Assembly (NCBI GenBank): GCA_003151655.1
Contig: PLYB01000231.1
Coordinates: 1-13,050 of the forward strand
Length of the DNA stretch: 13,050 bases
Reading direction: 5' to 3'
Source of the DNA: Gallionellaceae bacterium
Lineage (GTDB): Bacteria > Pseudomonadota > Gammaproteobacteria > Burkholderiales > Gallionellaceae
The notes under the pieces are model-generated. The model made no database searches, had not been told where the DNA came from, and was given only the letters and a program-made list of their open reading frames with translations. Positions within the stretch are counted from its first letter, which is position 1. Each line of letters opens with the position of its first letter. Positions 6,622 to 12,630 of this stretch are shown here, piece after piece. The position numbers and the translations under genes are program-made.

Positions 6622-7781
6622 GCAGCATGCACGAAGTCTCCGGCCATCAGCTTACTTTGTTGCGTAGCGGTGAAGAATACTTCCCGAGCCTGCTGGCTGC
6701 GATTCATTCGGCTAGGCACTCCATCTATCTGGAGGCATATATTTTTGCGGCAGATACGGTCGGGCGCTTGTTTAAAGAGGCATTGGAAAGTGCTGCGGTG
6801 CGTGAAGTGGCTGTGCATGTGCTGTTGGACGGTTTTGGATCGGAGGATCTTCCTGTAGCCTGGTTGGATGAGATGCGCGCGTTCGGTGTGCAGGTTTTGA
6901 AGTTTCGTCCGCAAGTGGCACGCTTGACTTTTCGTCGTCAGCGCTTGCGGCGCTTGCATCGAAAACTGGTGTTGATAGATGAGCGCATTGCTTTTGTCGG
7001 GGGCATCAATATCATCGTCGATATGCCGGATGAAACGCAAGCGACGCGTTTGGATTATGCCGTAGAGGTACGCGGCCCGGTCGTCGCACAGATCACCCAT
7101 TCCATGCGCAAGTTATGGCAACTCGTCTCATGGACCAATCTGCGCAGCAGCGGTACCCGCGTCAGACGATTGCAGCGGCAGAAGTCGGCGCAACAGGAAG
7201 TCCTGTTTTTAATTCGCGATAATTTTCGCTATCGCCAAAATATTGAACAGGCTTATTTGCATGCGATCTGGCATGCGCAACACGAGATCATTATCGCCAA
7301 TGCTTATTTTCTTCCCGGGCATCGTTTTCGCAATGCTTTGCAGGATGCCGTGAAGCGGGGTGTACGGGTGGTATTGCTGCTACAGGGCAAAGTGGATCAC
7401 TACTTGATGCACTTTGCTACGCTGGCGCTTTACGATGAACTGCTGCAAGCGGGAATGGAAATACATGAATGCACGCAGAATCTGTTGCACGCCAAGGTGG
7501 CGGTGGTAGATGGCAAGTGGGCGACGGTTGGGTCTTCCAATATTGATCCATTCAGCTTATGGTTGGCGCGTGAGGCTAATCTGGTGGTGCAAGACAGCGG
7601 CTTTGCCGGAGCGCTACGCGAAAGCTTGTTGCACGAAATGCAGCATGGAGCGCACCTCGTGGCACATACGGATTGGCGTGGGCAAAGCGTACGGGTCAGA
7701 CTGCTGGCGCGCGCAAGTTATGCGTTGGTGAAGTTTTTGGCGGGCACGACTGGCTACGCACGAAAAAATGATAATTTTTAA
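6618..7781 (+). CDS. clsB: Cardiolipin synthase B (phospholipase D family)
   Basis: 387 aa enzyme of the phospholipase D superfamily that makes cardiolipin by phosphatidyl transfer at the inner membrane. Two HKD motifs are complete: His114/Lys116/Asp121 in HRKLVLIDERIAFVGG and His291/Lys293/Asp298 in HAKVAVVDGKWATVGSSNID. There are no N-terminal transmembrane helices, which fits ClsB rather than ClsA. YLEAYIFAADTVGRLF and NAYFLPGHRFRNAL are typical of the family. The start overlaps the EEP gene by 4 nt (ATGA), implying translational coupling, and it is the last gene of the + strand run. E. coli ClsB can also use phosphatidylglycerol as phosphatidyl donor and make PG from glycerol; which reaction dominates here is unknown. 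Confidence 0.92.
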   Translation: MSSMHEVSGHQLTLLRSGEEYFPSLLAAIHSARHSIYLEAYIFAADTVGRLFKEALESAAVREVAVHVLLDGFGSEDLPVAWLDEMRAFGVQVLKFRPQVARLTFRRQRLRRLHRKLVLIDERIAFVGGINIIVDMPDETQATRLDYAVEVRGPVVAQITHSMRKLWQLVSWTNLRSSGTRVRRLQRQKSAQQEVLFLIRDNFRYRQNIEQAYLHAIWHAQHEIIIANAYFLPGHRFRNALQDAVKRGVRVVLLLQGKVDHYLMHFATLALYDELLQAGMEIHECTQNLLHAKVAVVDGKWATVGSSNIDPFSLWLAREANLVVQDSGFAGALRESLLHEMQHGAHLVAHTDWRGQSVRVRLLARASYALVKFLAGTTGYARKNDNF

Positions 7782-7821
7782 TCTCTTCGGGTTCAATTCC
7801 CTCTTGGGTGTATGGTTTTTC

Positions 7822-7890
7822 GTAGGTCGGGATTCATCCCGACGGGGTTAGCGAATCGAAGAAAAAACGTCGGGTTGAAACCCGACCTAC
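7822..7890. repeat. REP doublet (REPIN), intact
   Basis: Two REP units in opposite orientation. Unit 1 (7822-7844) starts GTAG and holds the stem GTCGGGAT/ATCCCGAC. Unit 2 (7868-7890), on the other strand, starts GTAG and holds the stem GTCGGGTT/AACCCGAC. The outer ends GTAGGTCGGG and CCCGACCTAC are perfect 10 bp inverted repeats, and the spacer is 23 nt. The two units differ at only two positions, and these pair with each other in the stem. The GTAG foot is the mark of REPs mobilised by RAYT (TnpA-REP) transposases; none is encoded in this window. Confidence 0.85.
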
Positions 7891-7910
7891 AAAAATCTAA
7901 CTACCCAATA

Positions 7911-7937
7911 CCCCGCAGCTTGCGGCGGGGGCTTTAT
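7911..7937 (+). terminator. Likely terminator of the clsB operon
   Basis: CCCCGC and GCGGGG form a 6 bp GC-rich stem with an 8 nt loop. An alternative stem, CCGCA/TGCGG, shares the same bases. The short T-rich run GCTTTATT follows. It lies 130 nt after the clsB stop, beyond the REPIN, and is the first credible + strand terminator there. The T-run is short. Confidence 0.5.
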
Positions 7938-7976
7938 TCGGTTAATCAGCGCGGAAATAGGTAAATGAAGGCAAAC

Positions 7977-8003
7977 AAAAAGCCCGGCATGCCGGGCTTT
8001 TTT
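7977..8003. terminator. Bidirectional terminator between clsB and csp
   Basis: A 26 bp perfect palindrome: AAAAAGCCCGGC followed directly by AT and the complementary half. It gives a strong GC stem flanked by A5 on one side and T6 on the other, so it can end transcription in both directions. It lies 24 nt after the csp stop on the - strand and backs up the clsB terminator on the + strand. Confidence 0.88.
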
Positions 8004-8026
8004 CAAACTCAAAAAACCGATTTGGT

Positions 8027-8230
8027 TTAAGGAGCCTGAATGTTGGATGCTTGCTTGCCTTTTGCACCTTGAGTTACGTCAAAGGTTACTTTTTGGCCTT
8101 CTTTGAGAGACTTGAAGCCGCTCATGTTGATGGCGGAAAAGTGCGCGAACAGATCTTCGCTTCCATCATCAGGAGTTACAAAACCAAAACCCTTTGCATC
8201 GTTAAACCATTTTACTGTACCAGTTGCCAT
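8027..8230 (-). CDS. Cold-shock protein, CspA family
   Basis: 67 aa single cold-shock (OB-fold) domain protein that binds single-stranded RNA and DNA and melts mRNA structure. MATGTVKWFNDAKGFGFVTP is diagnostic; RNP1 is KGFGFV (residues 13-18) and RNP2 is LFAHFS (27-32). Length and ends match the family exactly. AGGAAG (8239-8244) is the ribosome binding site, 8 nt before the ATG. The gene stands alone, with a long leader that can fold next to the binding site, as is usual for genes regulated after transcription in this family. Which paralogue it is (cold-induced or constitutive) cannot be told from the sequence, so I give no letter. Confidence 0.97.
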   Translation of the reverse strand: MATGTVKWFNDAKGFGFVTPDDGSEDLFAHFSAINMSGFKSLKEGQKVTFDVTQGAKGKQASNIQAP

Positions 8231-8254
8231 GTTAATTACTTCCTCATAAAAACA

Positions 8255-8271
8255 GCGGAAAATATTTCCGC
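8255..8271 (-). promoter_or_regulatory. Hairpin in the csp mRNA leader
   Basis: GCGGAAA and TTTCCGC form a perfect 7 bp stem around a 3 nt loop. On the - strand transcript it is followed by TGTTTTTATG and then the Shine-Dalgarno site. A stem plus U-run immediately before the ribosome binding site can act as a weak attenuator or as a temperature-sensitive structure. The stem itself is plain to see; its role is inferred. Confidence 0.5.
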
Positions 8272-8343
8272 AAAACTATCTGAATCGAAGATTGCGCATG
8301 GATAACCAGTACTGCAAAAGCTTTGAATCAAATAACAGACTAC

Positions 8344-8373
8344 CTTGTACCTTGTTATTAATCATATAGTCAA
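8344..8373 (-). promoter_or_regulatory. Possible csp promoter
   Basis: On the - strand TTGACT (8368-8373) matches the -35 consensus at five of six positions. TACAAG (8344-8349), 18 nt downstream, matches the -10 at four of six. This would give a leader of about 105 nt, in the usual range for cold-shock genes. Other weak hexamers exist in this AT-rich space. The 281 nt gap 8231-8511 otherwise holds only the leader hairpin. Confidence 0.35.
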
Positions 8374-8511
8374 GAGAATTCGCAGAAGGATTTGCAGATA
8401 GCTAATGTGCCGGTTAAGAAATATGGGCGAAAAGCATTTGCTTGTTTTTATTTGTGACCCATTAACTAACTAATTTTTATAGGTTAATTGTCACTGCGGT
8501 ATGGCGGTAAT

Positions 8512-9714
8512 TCAGCTAGATGTAGCGGGCGTGATAAATATCGCGGTGTCAGTAGATTGTTTACGGCGGCTAAGTATCGAGTGATAGAACGCCACCATCC
8601 GTTCCGCTTGTTTGCTGGCTGACCAGCCATGCGCATATTCGCGACCAGATTCCCCTAGGCTTTTGCGCACGTCAGCATCTTTGAGCATGTTGATGACCTT
8701 TCCCGAAAAATCAGCTAAATCTTCTTTGGCGATCCATACGCCCAGACCATCCCGCAATACATCGCGGGTTCCCAGTTCGGCGGTGGAGACGACAGGTACG
8801 CCTTGCGCCATAGCTTCCAAAAGAACCAAGCCCTGAGTTTCAGTGCGGGATGAAAATACGAAAATATCGGCAGAACGATAGCAATTGTTTAACTCGGTAT
8901 GGCGATCCAGATAACCAATGAAGGTGATGTTCTCATTTAAGCCAAGCACATTTGTTTCATGCGCCAAACTCTCCCGCGCCGGGCCTTCCCCCGCGATCAC
9001 GAAGAGCACTTCGGGGATTCCTTTTCTGACCTGATCCAACACTTTCAGCAGGAAGCTGATGTTTTTTTCGTGGGCAACACGTCCCACGAAAAGTAATACC
9101 GGCCTATCCTGGGGGATGTTGTAATCTCTACGGAACGTCTCGCGATCTCCCGGCACAAAACTTGCAGGCTCGATACCGGTCGGAATGACTTCGGAATGGG
9201 TAGTGACACCATAGTCTTTCAGCACATGCAGCATGGGATATGACGGCACGACCATCCCATCCAGACTGTTTCCCTGATGTCGGGAAAAGCGCTTTGCGAT
9301 GTGCTTCATCAATTTTTTCGGTACTAACGGAATGTAGTGGTACAGATACTCTTCAAAGAAAGTGTGGTAGGTCTCGACGCAAGGGATGCCGAGCAGGCGC
9401 GACAATTTTGTTCCCAGATAATGGGCGACGAAAGGGGTTTGGATGTGGATGATGTCGTATTGCTCGCCGCGCAATTTTTCGAGATGCGTCATTACCCATC
9501 CGTAACTCATCAGGCGATCTTCTGGATCGAAAGGCAGGTAGCGTGCAGGGACGCGCATGATGTCGGTTTCATCGGCACTCGGAGTCAGGTAATCGGGAGC
9601 GATCAAGTGGACGGTGTGTCCCTGCGCGCGCAGATTACGGCGAAAAGTTTCTATTGAAGTGGAAACCCCGTTGATGCGGGGAAAGTAGACATCGGAGATA
9701 AAGAGGATTTTCAT
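8512..9714 (-). CDS. GT4 glycosyltransferase, diacylglycerol glucosyltransferase-like (Agt type)
   Basis: 400 aa retaining glycosyltransferase of family GT4 with two Rossmann-like domains. The N-terminal domain opens MKILFISDVYFPRINGVSTS, with the glycine-rich acceptor-domain loop at NGV (15-17) and TYHTFFEEYLYHY (115-127). The C-terminal donor domain has LLFVGRVAHEKN, VIAGEGP and the GT4 EX7E motif Glu292-Glu300 (ETQGLVLLE). It most resembles glycosyltransferases that add a sugar to diacylglycerol (alpha-monoglucosyl-DAG synthases, and Agt of lipid remodelling clusters). The alpha-mannosyltransferases of the same clan are an alternative. No transmembrane helix is seen; the basic stretch KKLMKHIAKRFSRHQ (133-147) could bind the membrane. 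It lies 20 nt after dgkA, third in an operon with the PlcP-like enzyme. No clear ribosome binding site precedes its ATG. The acceptor is inferred from family and context. Confidence 0.82.
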   Translation of the reverse strand: MKILFISDVYFPRINGVSTSIETFRRNLRAQGHTVHLIAPDYLTPSADETDIMRVPARYLPFDPEDRLMSYGWVMTHLEKLRGEQYDIIHIQTPFVAHYLGTKLSRLLGIPCVETYHTFFEEYLYHYIPLVPKKLMKHIAKRFSRHQGNSLDGMVVPSYPMLHVLKDYGVTTHSEVIPTGIEPASFVPGDRETFRRDYNIPQDRPVLLFVGRVAHEKNISFLLKVLDQVRKGIPEVLFVIAGEGPARESLAHETNVLGLNENITFIGYLDRHTELNNCYRSADIFVFSSRTETQGLVLLEAMAQGVPVVSTAELGTRDVLRDGLGVWIAKEDLADFSGKVINMLKDADVRKSLGESGREYAHGWSASKQAERMVAFYHSILSRRKQSTDTAIFITPATSS

Positions 9715-9734
9715 AGTAAATATGTGCGGTTAAG

Positions 9735-10103
9735 TTAGTTTAATAAAACCAGAAGCCAAACTACTACAAGATTAATGAGGCTGATTAAAACCGCAGCGCT
9801 GCCGATGTCTTTGGCACGCTTGGCGAGATTGTGGTCATCCAGCGAAATACGATCTACGGTCGCCTCAATGGCTGAATTGAGCAGTTCGACGATGATGACT
9901 AACATGACGCAGGCTATCATCGCGGCACGTCCCATCATTGAATGTTCCAGCCAGAAGGCCAGCGGGATTAAAATGATCGCGAGCAACAATTCCATGCGGA
10001 ATGCATCTTCGTTACGATAGGCTTCCTGCAGCCCTGCGCAGGAATATTTGAAAGCGTTTATTAAACGGGTGAACCCCGTTTTTCCCTTGTGCGGACTTTC
10101 CAT
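9735..10103 (-). CDS. dgkA: Diacylglycerol kinase, DgkA family
   Basis: 122 aa integral membrane kinase that phosphorylates diacylglycerol to phosphatidic acid with ATP, returning DAG to phospholipid synthesis. The family signature is complete: VELLNSAIEATVD (residues 72-84), with Glu73, Asn76 and Glu80 matching E. coli Glu69, Asn72 and Glu76. An N-terminal amphipathic helix (FTRLINAFKYSCAGLQEAYRNEDAFRME) is followed by three transmembrane segments (about 39-53, 58-76, 102-121). The ATG at 10103 is chosen because it gives the usual length and shares one base with the stop of the upstream gene (TAATG). Upstream in-frame starts reach 10148 but lie inside that gene. Placed between a lipase-like enzyme and a DAG glycosyltransferase, it competes for the same DAG pool. 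Confidence 0.95.
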   Translation of the reverse strand: MESPHKGKTGFTRLINAFKYSCAGLQEAYRNEDAFRMELLLAIILIPLAFWLEHSMMGRAAMIACVMLVIIVELLNSAIEATVDRISLDDHNLAKRAKDIGSAAVLISLINLVVVWLLVLLN

Positions 10104-10873
10104 TATTCTTTTCCCAAAAGTTGGATATGCCCTGATGCCGCATTCCATAAGATCAACTCCATGCGCCCGTCCAGATGTTCAACGATAGCGGTACAACTGT
10201 CTACCCAGTCACCGCAATTGATGTAGCTTAGCCCGTCGACTTGTTTGATCATGGGCCAGTGGATATGACCGCAAATCGCACCGTCAAGACCGAGTTCGCG
10301 GGCATGACGAATTACAGACTCTTCAAAGTTGAAAATAAAACTGACTGCAGTCTTTACTTTGCGTTTGGCGTAACCCGCCAGAGACCAGTAGCCGGGACGT
10401 TTTAGCGTGCGCCTGAGCCATGATAGATAGGCATTCAGGCTAACCAGAAGATCGTAAGCTTTATCACCCAAAATGGCCACCCATTTGTGATGCCGGGTAA
10501 CTTGATCGAACTCATCTCCATGCAATAACAAATAGCGGCGTCCATCTGCCGCAGTGTGAATATGGTCATGTGCCACAATGACATCCCCGAATGCTGTGCC
10601 GACGTACTCGCGTATCGCCTCATCATGATTACCGGGAATAAAAATAACTTTCTCGCCATGGCGGGCGCGACGCAGCATTTTTTGTACGAAAGTATTTTGC
10701 GCGGGAGACCAATAAACGCCACCACGGCGCATGGCCCACAGATCAACGATGTCGCCGAGTAGAAAGACGTGTTCCGAGGAATACGCTTTCAGGAAATCAA
10801 GCAGGTGATTGGCCTGACAGGCTTTGGTTCCTAGGTGGATGTCGGATAAGAAGATCGAGCGAACTTGTTGCAT
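10103..10873 (-). CDS. plcP: PlcP/LpxH-like metallophosphatase (putative phospholipase C)
   Basis: 256 aa calcineurin-like metallophosphoesterase of COG2908. Metal-binding motifs are SDIHLG (Asp11, His13), GDIVDLW (Asp41), GNHDE (Asn82, His83), HGDEFD (His118) and GHIH (His203, His205). Automatic annotation would call it UDP-2,3-diacylglucosamine diphosphatase (LpxH). The longer insert with WLRRTLKRPGYWSLAGYAKRKVKTAVSFI, and CGDWVDSCTAIVEH near the end, are closer to rhizobial PlcP. PlcP is a phospholipase C that releases diacylglycerol from membrane phospholipids under phosphate limitation. Downstream dgkA and a GT4 enzyme that could use DAG support that reading. The ATG at 10873 has AGGGG 7 nt upstream; an upstream in-frame start at 10951 has no family support. 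LpxH activity remains possible and would need testing. Confidence 0.72.
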   Translation of the reverse strand: MQQVRSIFLSDIHLGTKACQANHLLDFLKAYSSEHVFLLGDIVDLWAMRRGGVYWSPAQNTFVQKMLRRARHGEKVIFIPGNHDEAIREYVGTAFGDVIVAHDHIHTAADGRRYLLLHGDEFDQVTRHHKWVAILGDKAYDLLVSLNAYLSWLRRTLKRPGYWSLAGYAKRKVKTAVSFIFNFEESVIRHARELGLDGAICGHIHWPMIKQVDGLSYINCGDWVDSCTAIVEHLDGRMELILWNAASGHIQLLGKE

Positions 10874-10941
10874 CTTCACGCCCCTGCCGACACGAATGTG
10901 GCGGTGATGGCAGGGCAACCGGCATAGGATGCCGTACGAGT

Positions 10942-10970
10942 AGTAAAGCAAAAACGACCACGCAACTCAA
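10942..10970 (-). promoter_or_regulatory. Possible promoter of the plcP-dgkA-agt operon
   Basis: On the - strand TTGAGT (10965-10970) and TTTACT (10942-10947) are 17 nt apart, each matching sigma70 consensus at four of six positions. A perfect 6 bp inverted repeat (CGGCAT, AGG, ATGCCG at 10920-10934) lies where transcription would begin and could be an operator or an early RNA hairpin. I found no pho box (CTGTCAT repeats) on either strand of this gap. Confidence 0.3.
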
Positions 10971-11092
10971 GGACTGAATTTTCCATGCGCCCAGAATCGC
11001 ACATGAACATTTCCGCACTGTTGCAGAATTATGTAGATTTTGTGAATTTAACTCTGACGACTTTAACGGAGGTGAAAAATGGAACAATGATT

Positions 11093-11218
11093 ATCCCGGA
11101 TGGTTCATTAGCCGCTGGGGCATCACAAAATCAAGGTGTTGTAGGTCGGGTTTCACCCAAAGGGTGCAAGAACCTCTGCGGGGTAACCCGACCTACGTTC
11201 AAATGAATAATCCGGGAT
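11093..11218. repeat. Large imperfect inverted repeat enclosing a REPIN
   Basis: The left arm ATCCCGGATGGTTCATT (11093-11109) and the right arm (11202-11218, read on the other strand as ATCCCGGATTATTCATT) match at 15 of 17 bases. The arms enclose the REPIN at 11141-11196, off centre by 13 bp. The core ATCCCGGAT is almost palindromic in itself, so only the TTCATT part adds independent support for a true inverted repeat. Confidence 0.55.
11141..11196. repeat. REP doublet (REPIN), decayed
   Basis: The 12 bp ends GTAGGTCGGGTT and AACCCGACCTAC are perfect inverted repeats and match the ends of the REPIN at 7822-7890, including the GTAG foot. The individual REP stems have decayed: unit 1 keeps GTAGGTCGGGTTTCACCC but lacks the CCCGACG closing half. 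A new small stem, CACCC/GGGTG (11154-11166), is present. The element sits after the membrane protein gene on the - strand and might serve as its terminator. Confidence 0.75.
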
Positions 11219-11244
11219 TACGTCATATCCATCTGGAAATCAGT

Positions 11245-11745
11245 TTAAGGATTGCGTTTGAAGAGTGTTTTGATGCTGGCGATCAATACGTGAATACGCT
11301 GCTTGACTGTTTGATACGCTTGCCAGTGTTCCAAATAATCGTGAATGCGATTCCGGTAATACATCACTTTCATATAGAGCCGGGTAAACCATCCGAATTG
11401 CATTAGCGCAGGGCGGGTGAGGTTGAAAATGCGCGAAAACAAGGCCATGCCGGCGATTTTTGCGAGAACGAAAACCGTACTGCCGAAAATCCAGTGCCCT
11501 TTGGCAATCGCATGCAGACCGATCAGCTTCGCGGGAATCAGGATTAGGCTGGGGAGCAGAAAAGTAAACAATGCCCAGTGCGGCGGCAGTGCTGCGATGC
11601 GTTGTTCAATGGCATGAATGAAACGTACTGCCCCCAGTTTTGCCATGAATGCAGCGGTCCAATCCCAAATGGCCTCTTCGATCAGGAACACGATGGCGGC
11701 AAACCAGGTGAAGGGGACGAGCAACAGGAGTAGTAATTTTTTCAC
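11245..11745 (-). CDS. Small membrane protein of unknown function
   Basis: I do not recognise the family by function. The 166 aa product has three likely transmembrane segments: residues about 4-24 (Leu-rich, then VPFTWFAAIVFLI), 59-78 (WALFTFLLPSLILIPAKLIGL) and 88-108 (IFGSTVFVLAKIAGMALFSRIF). A basic C-terminal tail follows (KVMYYRNRIHDYLEHW, TVKQRIHVLIASIKTLFKRNP), probably cytoplasmic and amphipathic. The start is uncertain. GTG at 11745 places the first helix directly after the initiating residue; TTG at 11790 would add 15 polar residues. Neither has a Shine-Dalgarno site. It is divergent from the exonuclease gene, and a REPIN lies about 50 nt after its stop. No catalytic motif is visible. 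A real gene is likely because of the hydrophobic pattern and length. Confidence 0.7.
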   Translation of the reverse strand: MKKLLLLLLVPFTWFAAIVFLIEEAIWDWTAAFMAKLGAVRFIHAIEQRIAALPPHWALFTFLLPSLILIPAKLIGLHAIAKGHWIFGSTVFVLAKIAGMALFSRIFNLTRPALMQFGWFTRLYMKVMYYRNRIHDYLEHWQAYQTVKQRIHVLIASIKTLFKRNP

Positions 11746-11835
11746 AAGCAAGGGCTTAATAGAGTTAATTTCTTGTCGGGATTTTAGCAAGGGTTTGGTA
11801 ATATCCGTCCCTGATTTTTAAGAAGGGTAGGGCAA

Positions 11836-12630
11836 ATGAATCCAACGCTGGTTTTTGACATCGAAACTATTCCCGATGTGGACGGGTTGCGCAAGTTATA
11901 TGAGCTGGATAGCGCGGTGAGCGACAAGGATGTGGCGGAGATGGCTTTTCAGATGCGCCGCCAGAAAACCGGCAGTGATTTTATCCAGCACCATTTGCAG
12001 CGCGTCGCGGCGATCTCATGCGTATTGCGTGAGGGCGACAACTTCAAAGTATGGTCGCTGGGCGAGATAGGCGAAGACGAAGACGAAGGCAGCATCATCA
12101 AACGTTTTTTCGACGGCATTGAAAAGTATACGCCGCAATTGGTGAGCTGGAACGGCGGCGGTTTCGACTTGCCTGTGCTGCACTATCGCGGTTTGATCCA
12201 CGGCATTCAGTGTCCGCGCTACTGGGATCTGGGCGAGGATGATAAAGATTTTAAATGGAACAACTACATCAGTCGCTACCACTCGCGTCACCTTGACCTG
12301 ATGGACTTGCTGGCGATGTATACCGGGCGAGCCAACGCCCCGTTGGATGATCTGGCCAAACTGATCGGTTTTCCCGGCAAACTGGGGATGGATGGCAGTA
12401 AGGTGTGGGAAGCCTATCAGCAAGGCAAGCTGGCCGAGATTCGCAACTACTGCGAAACGGATGTAGTGAATACTTATTTGGTGTTTGCGCGCTTTCAATT
12501 GATGCGCGGTCAATTTACTCAAGCGCGTTACCAGCAAGAGTGCGAACTGGTACGTAACGTCTTGAGTAAATCAGACGAGCCGCATTGGGCAGAATATCTA
12601 GCAGCTTGGCAGGAGAAAAAATCTACATGA
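11836..12630 (+). CDS. PolB-type 3'-5' exonuclease (DEDDy family)
   Basis: 264 aa stand-alone exonuclease related to the proofreading domain of family B DNA polymerases (PF10108 group). The three exonuclease motifs are visible: Exo I FDIET (Asp8, Glu10), Exo II SWNGGGFDLPVL and Exo III YCETDVVNTY, where Tyr and Asp spaced YX3D define the DEDDy class. It should remove nucleotides from 3' ends with two metal ions, in the cytoplasm. The ATG at 11836 follows AAGGGTAGGG at suitable distance and gives Exo I its usual place near the N-terminus. The stop overlaps the rlmD start by ATGA. This gene is common in Proteobacteria, but its substrate is not settled as far as I know. Its coupling to an rRNA methyltransferase gene hints at nothing more than shared expression. 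Confidence 0.9.
   Translation: MNPTLVFDIETIPDVDGLRKLYELDSAVSDKDVAEMAFQMRRQKTGSDFIQHHLQRVAAISCVLREGDNFKVWSLGEIGEDEDEGSIIKRFFDGIEKYTPQLVSWNGGGFDLPVLHYRGLIHGIQCPRYWDLGEDDKDFKWNNYISRYHSRHLDLMDLLAMYTGRANAPLDDLAKLIGFPGKLGMDGSKVWEAYQQGKLAEIRNYCETDVVNTYLVFARFQLMRGQFTQARYQQECELVRNVLSKSDEPHWAEYLAAWQEKKST

Larger units (their letters stand above)
10874..11244. other. 371 bp gene-poor stretch upstream of plcP
   Basis: No convincing gene. It holds the possible plcP promoter and leader (10874-10970), a strong Shine-Dalgarno-like site with only a three-codon reading frame (11068-11090), and an imperfect inverted repeat (11093-11218) that encloses a decayed REPIN (11141-11196). An open frame at 10985-11206 (+) runs straight into the REPIN and has no recognisable protein character, so it is not called. 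Confidence 0.6.

Noticed and set aside
7789..7801. GGG TTCAATT CCC resembles a tRNA T-arm
   Set aside because: Only 3 bp of the 5 bp stem pair, no acceptor, anticodon or D arm is found around it, and no CCA-like end follows.
8236..8247. Tiny frame ATG AGG AAG TAA overlapping the csp ribosome binding site on the - strand
   Set aside because: No Shine-Dalgarno site precedes it, only the U-run. The ATG arises from bases next to the AGGAAG site and is probably chance.
9240..9657. + strand open frames inside the glycosyltransferase gene
   Set aside because: Antisense shadows of a gene with clear GT4 motifs; no ribosome binding sites or protein family features.
10874..11100. Possible pho box upstream of plcP
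   Set aside because: Looked for CTGTCAT direct repeats with 4 nt spacing on both strands. Only isolated poor half-matches such as CTCTGACG were seen.
10985..11206. Open frame of 73 codons on the + strand in the gap before plcP
   Set aside because: It runs into the REPIN, which supplies its last third. There is no ribosome binding site at its first ATG, and it has no recognisable protein pattern.
12016..12537. Open frame of 173 codons on the - strand
   Set aside because: Shadow of the exonuclease gene, whose three active-site motifs confirm the + strand frame.
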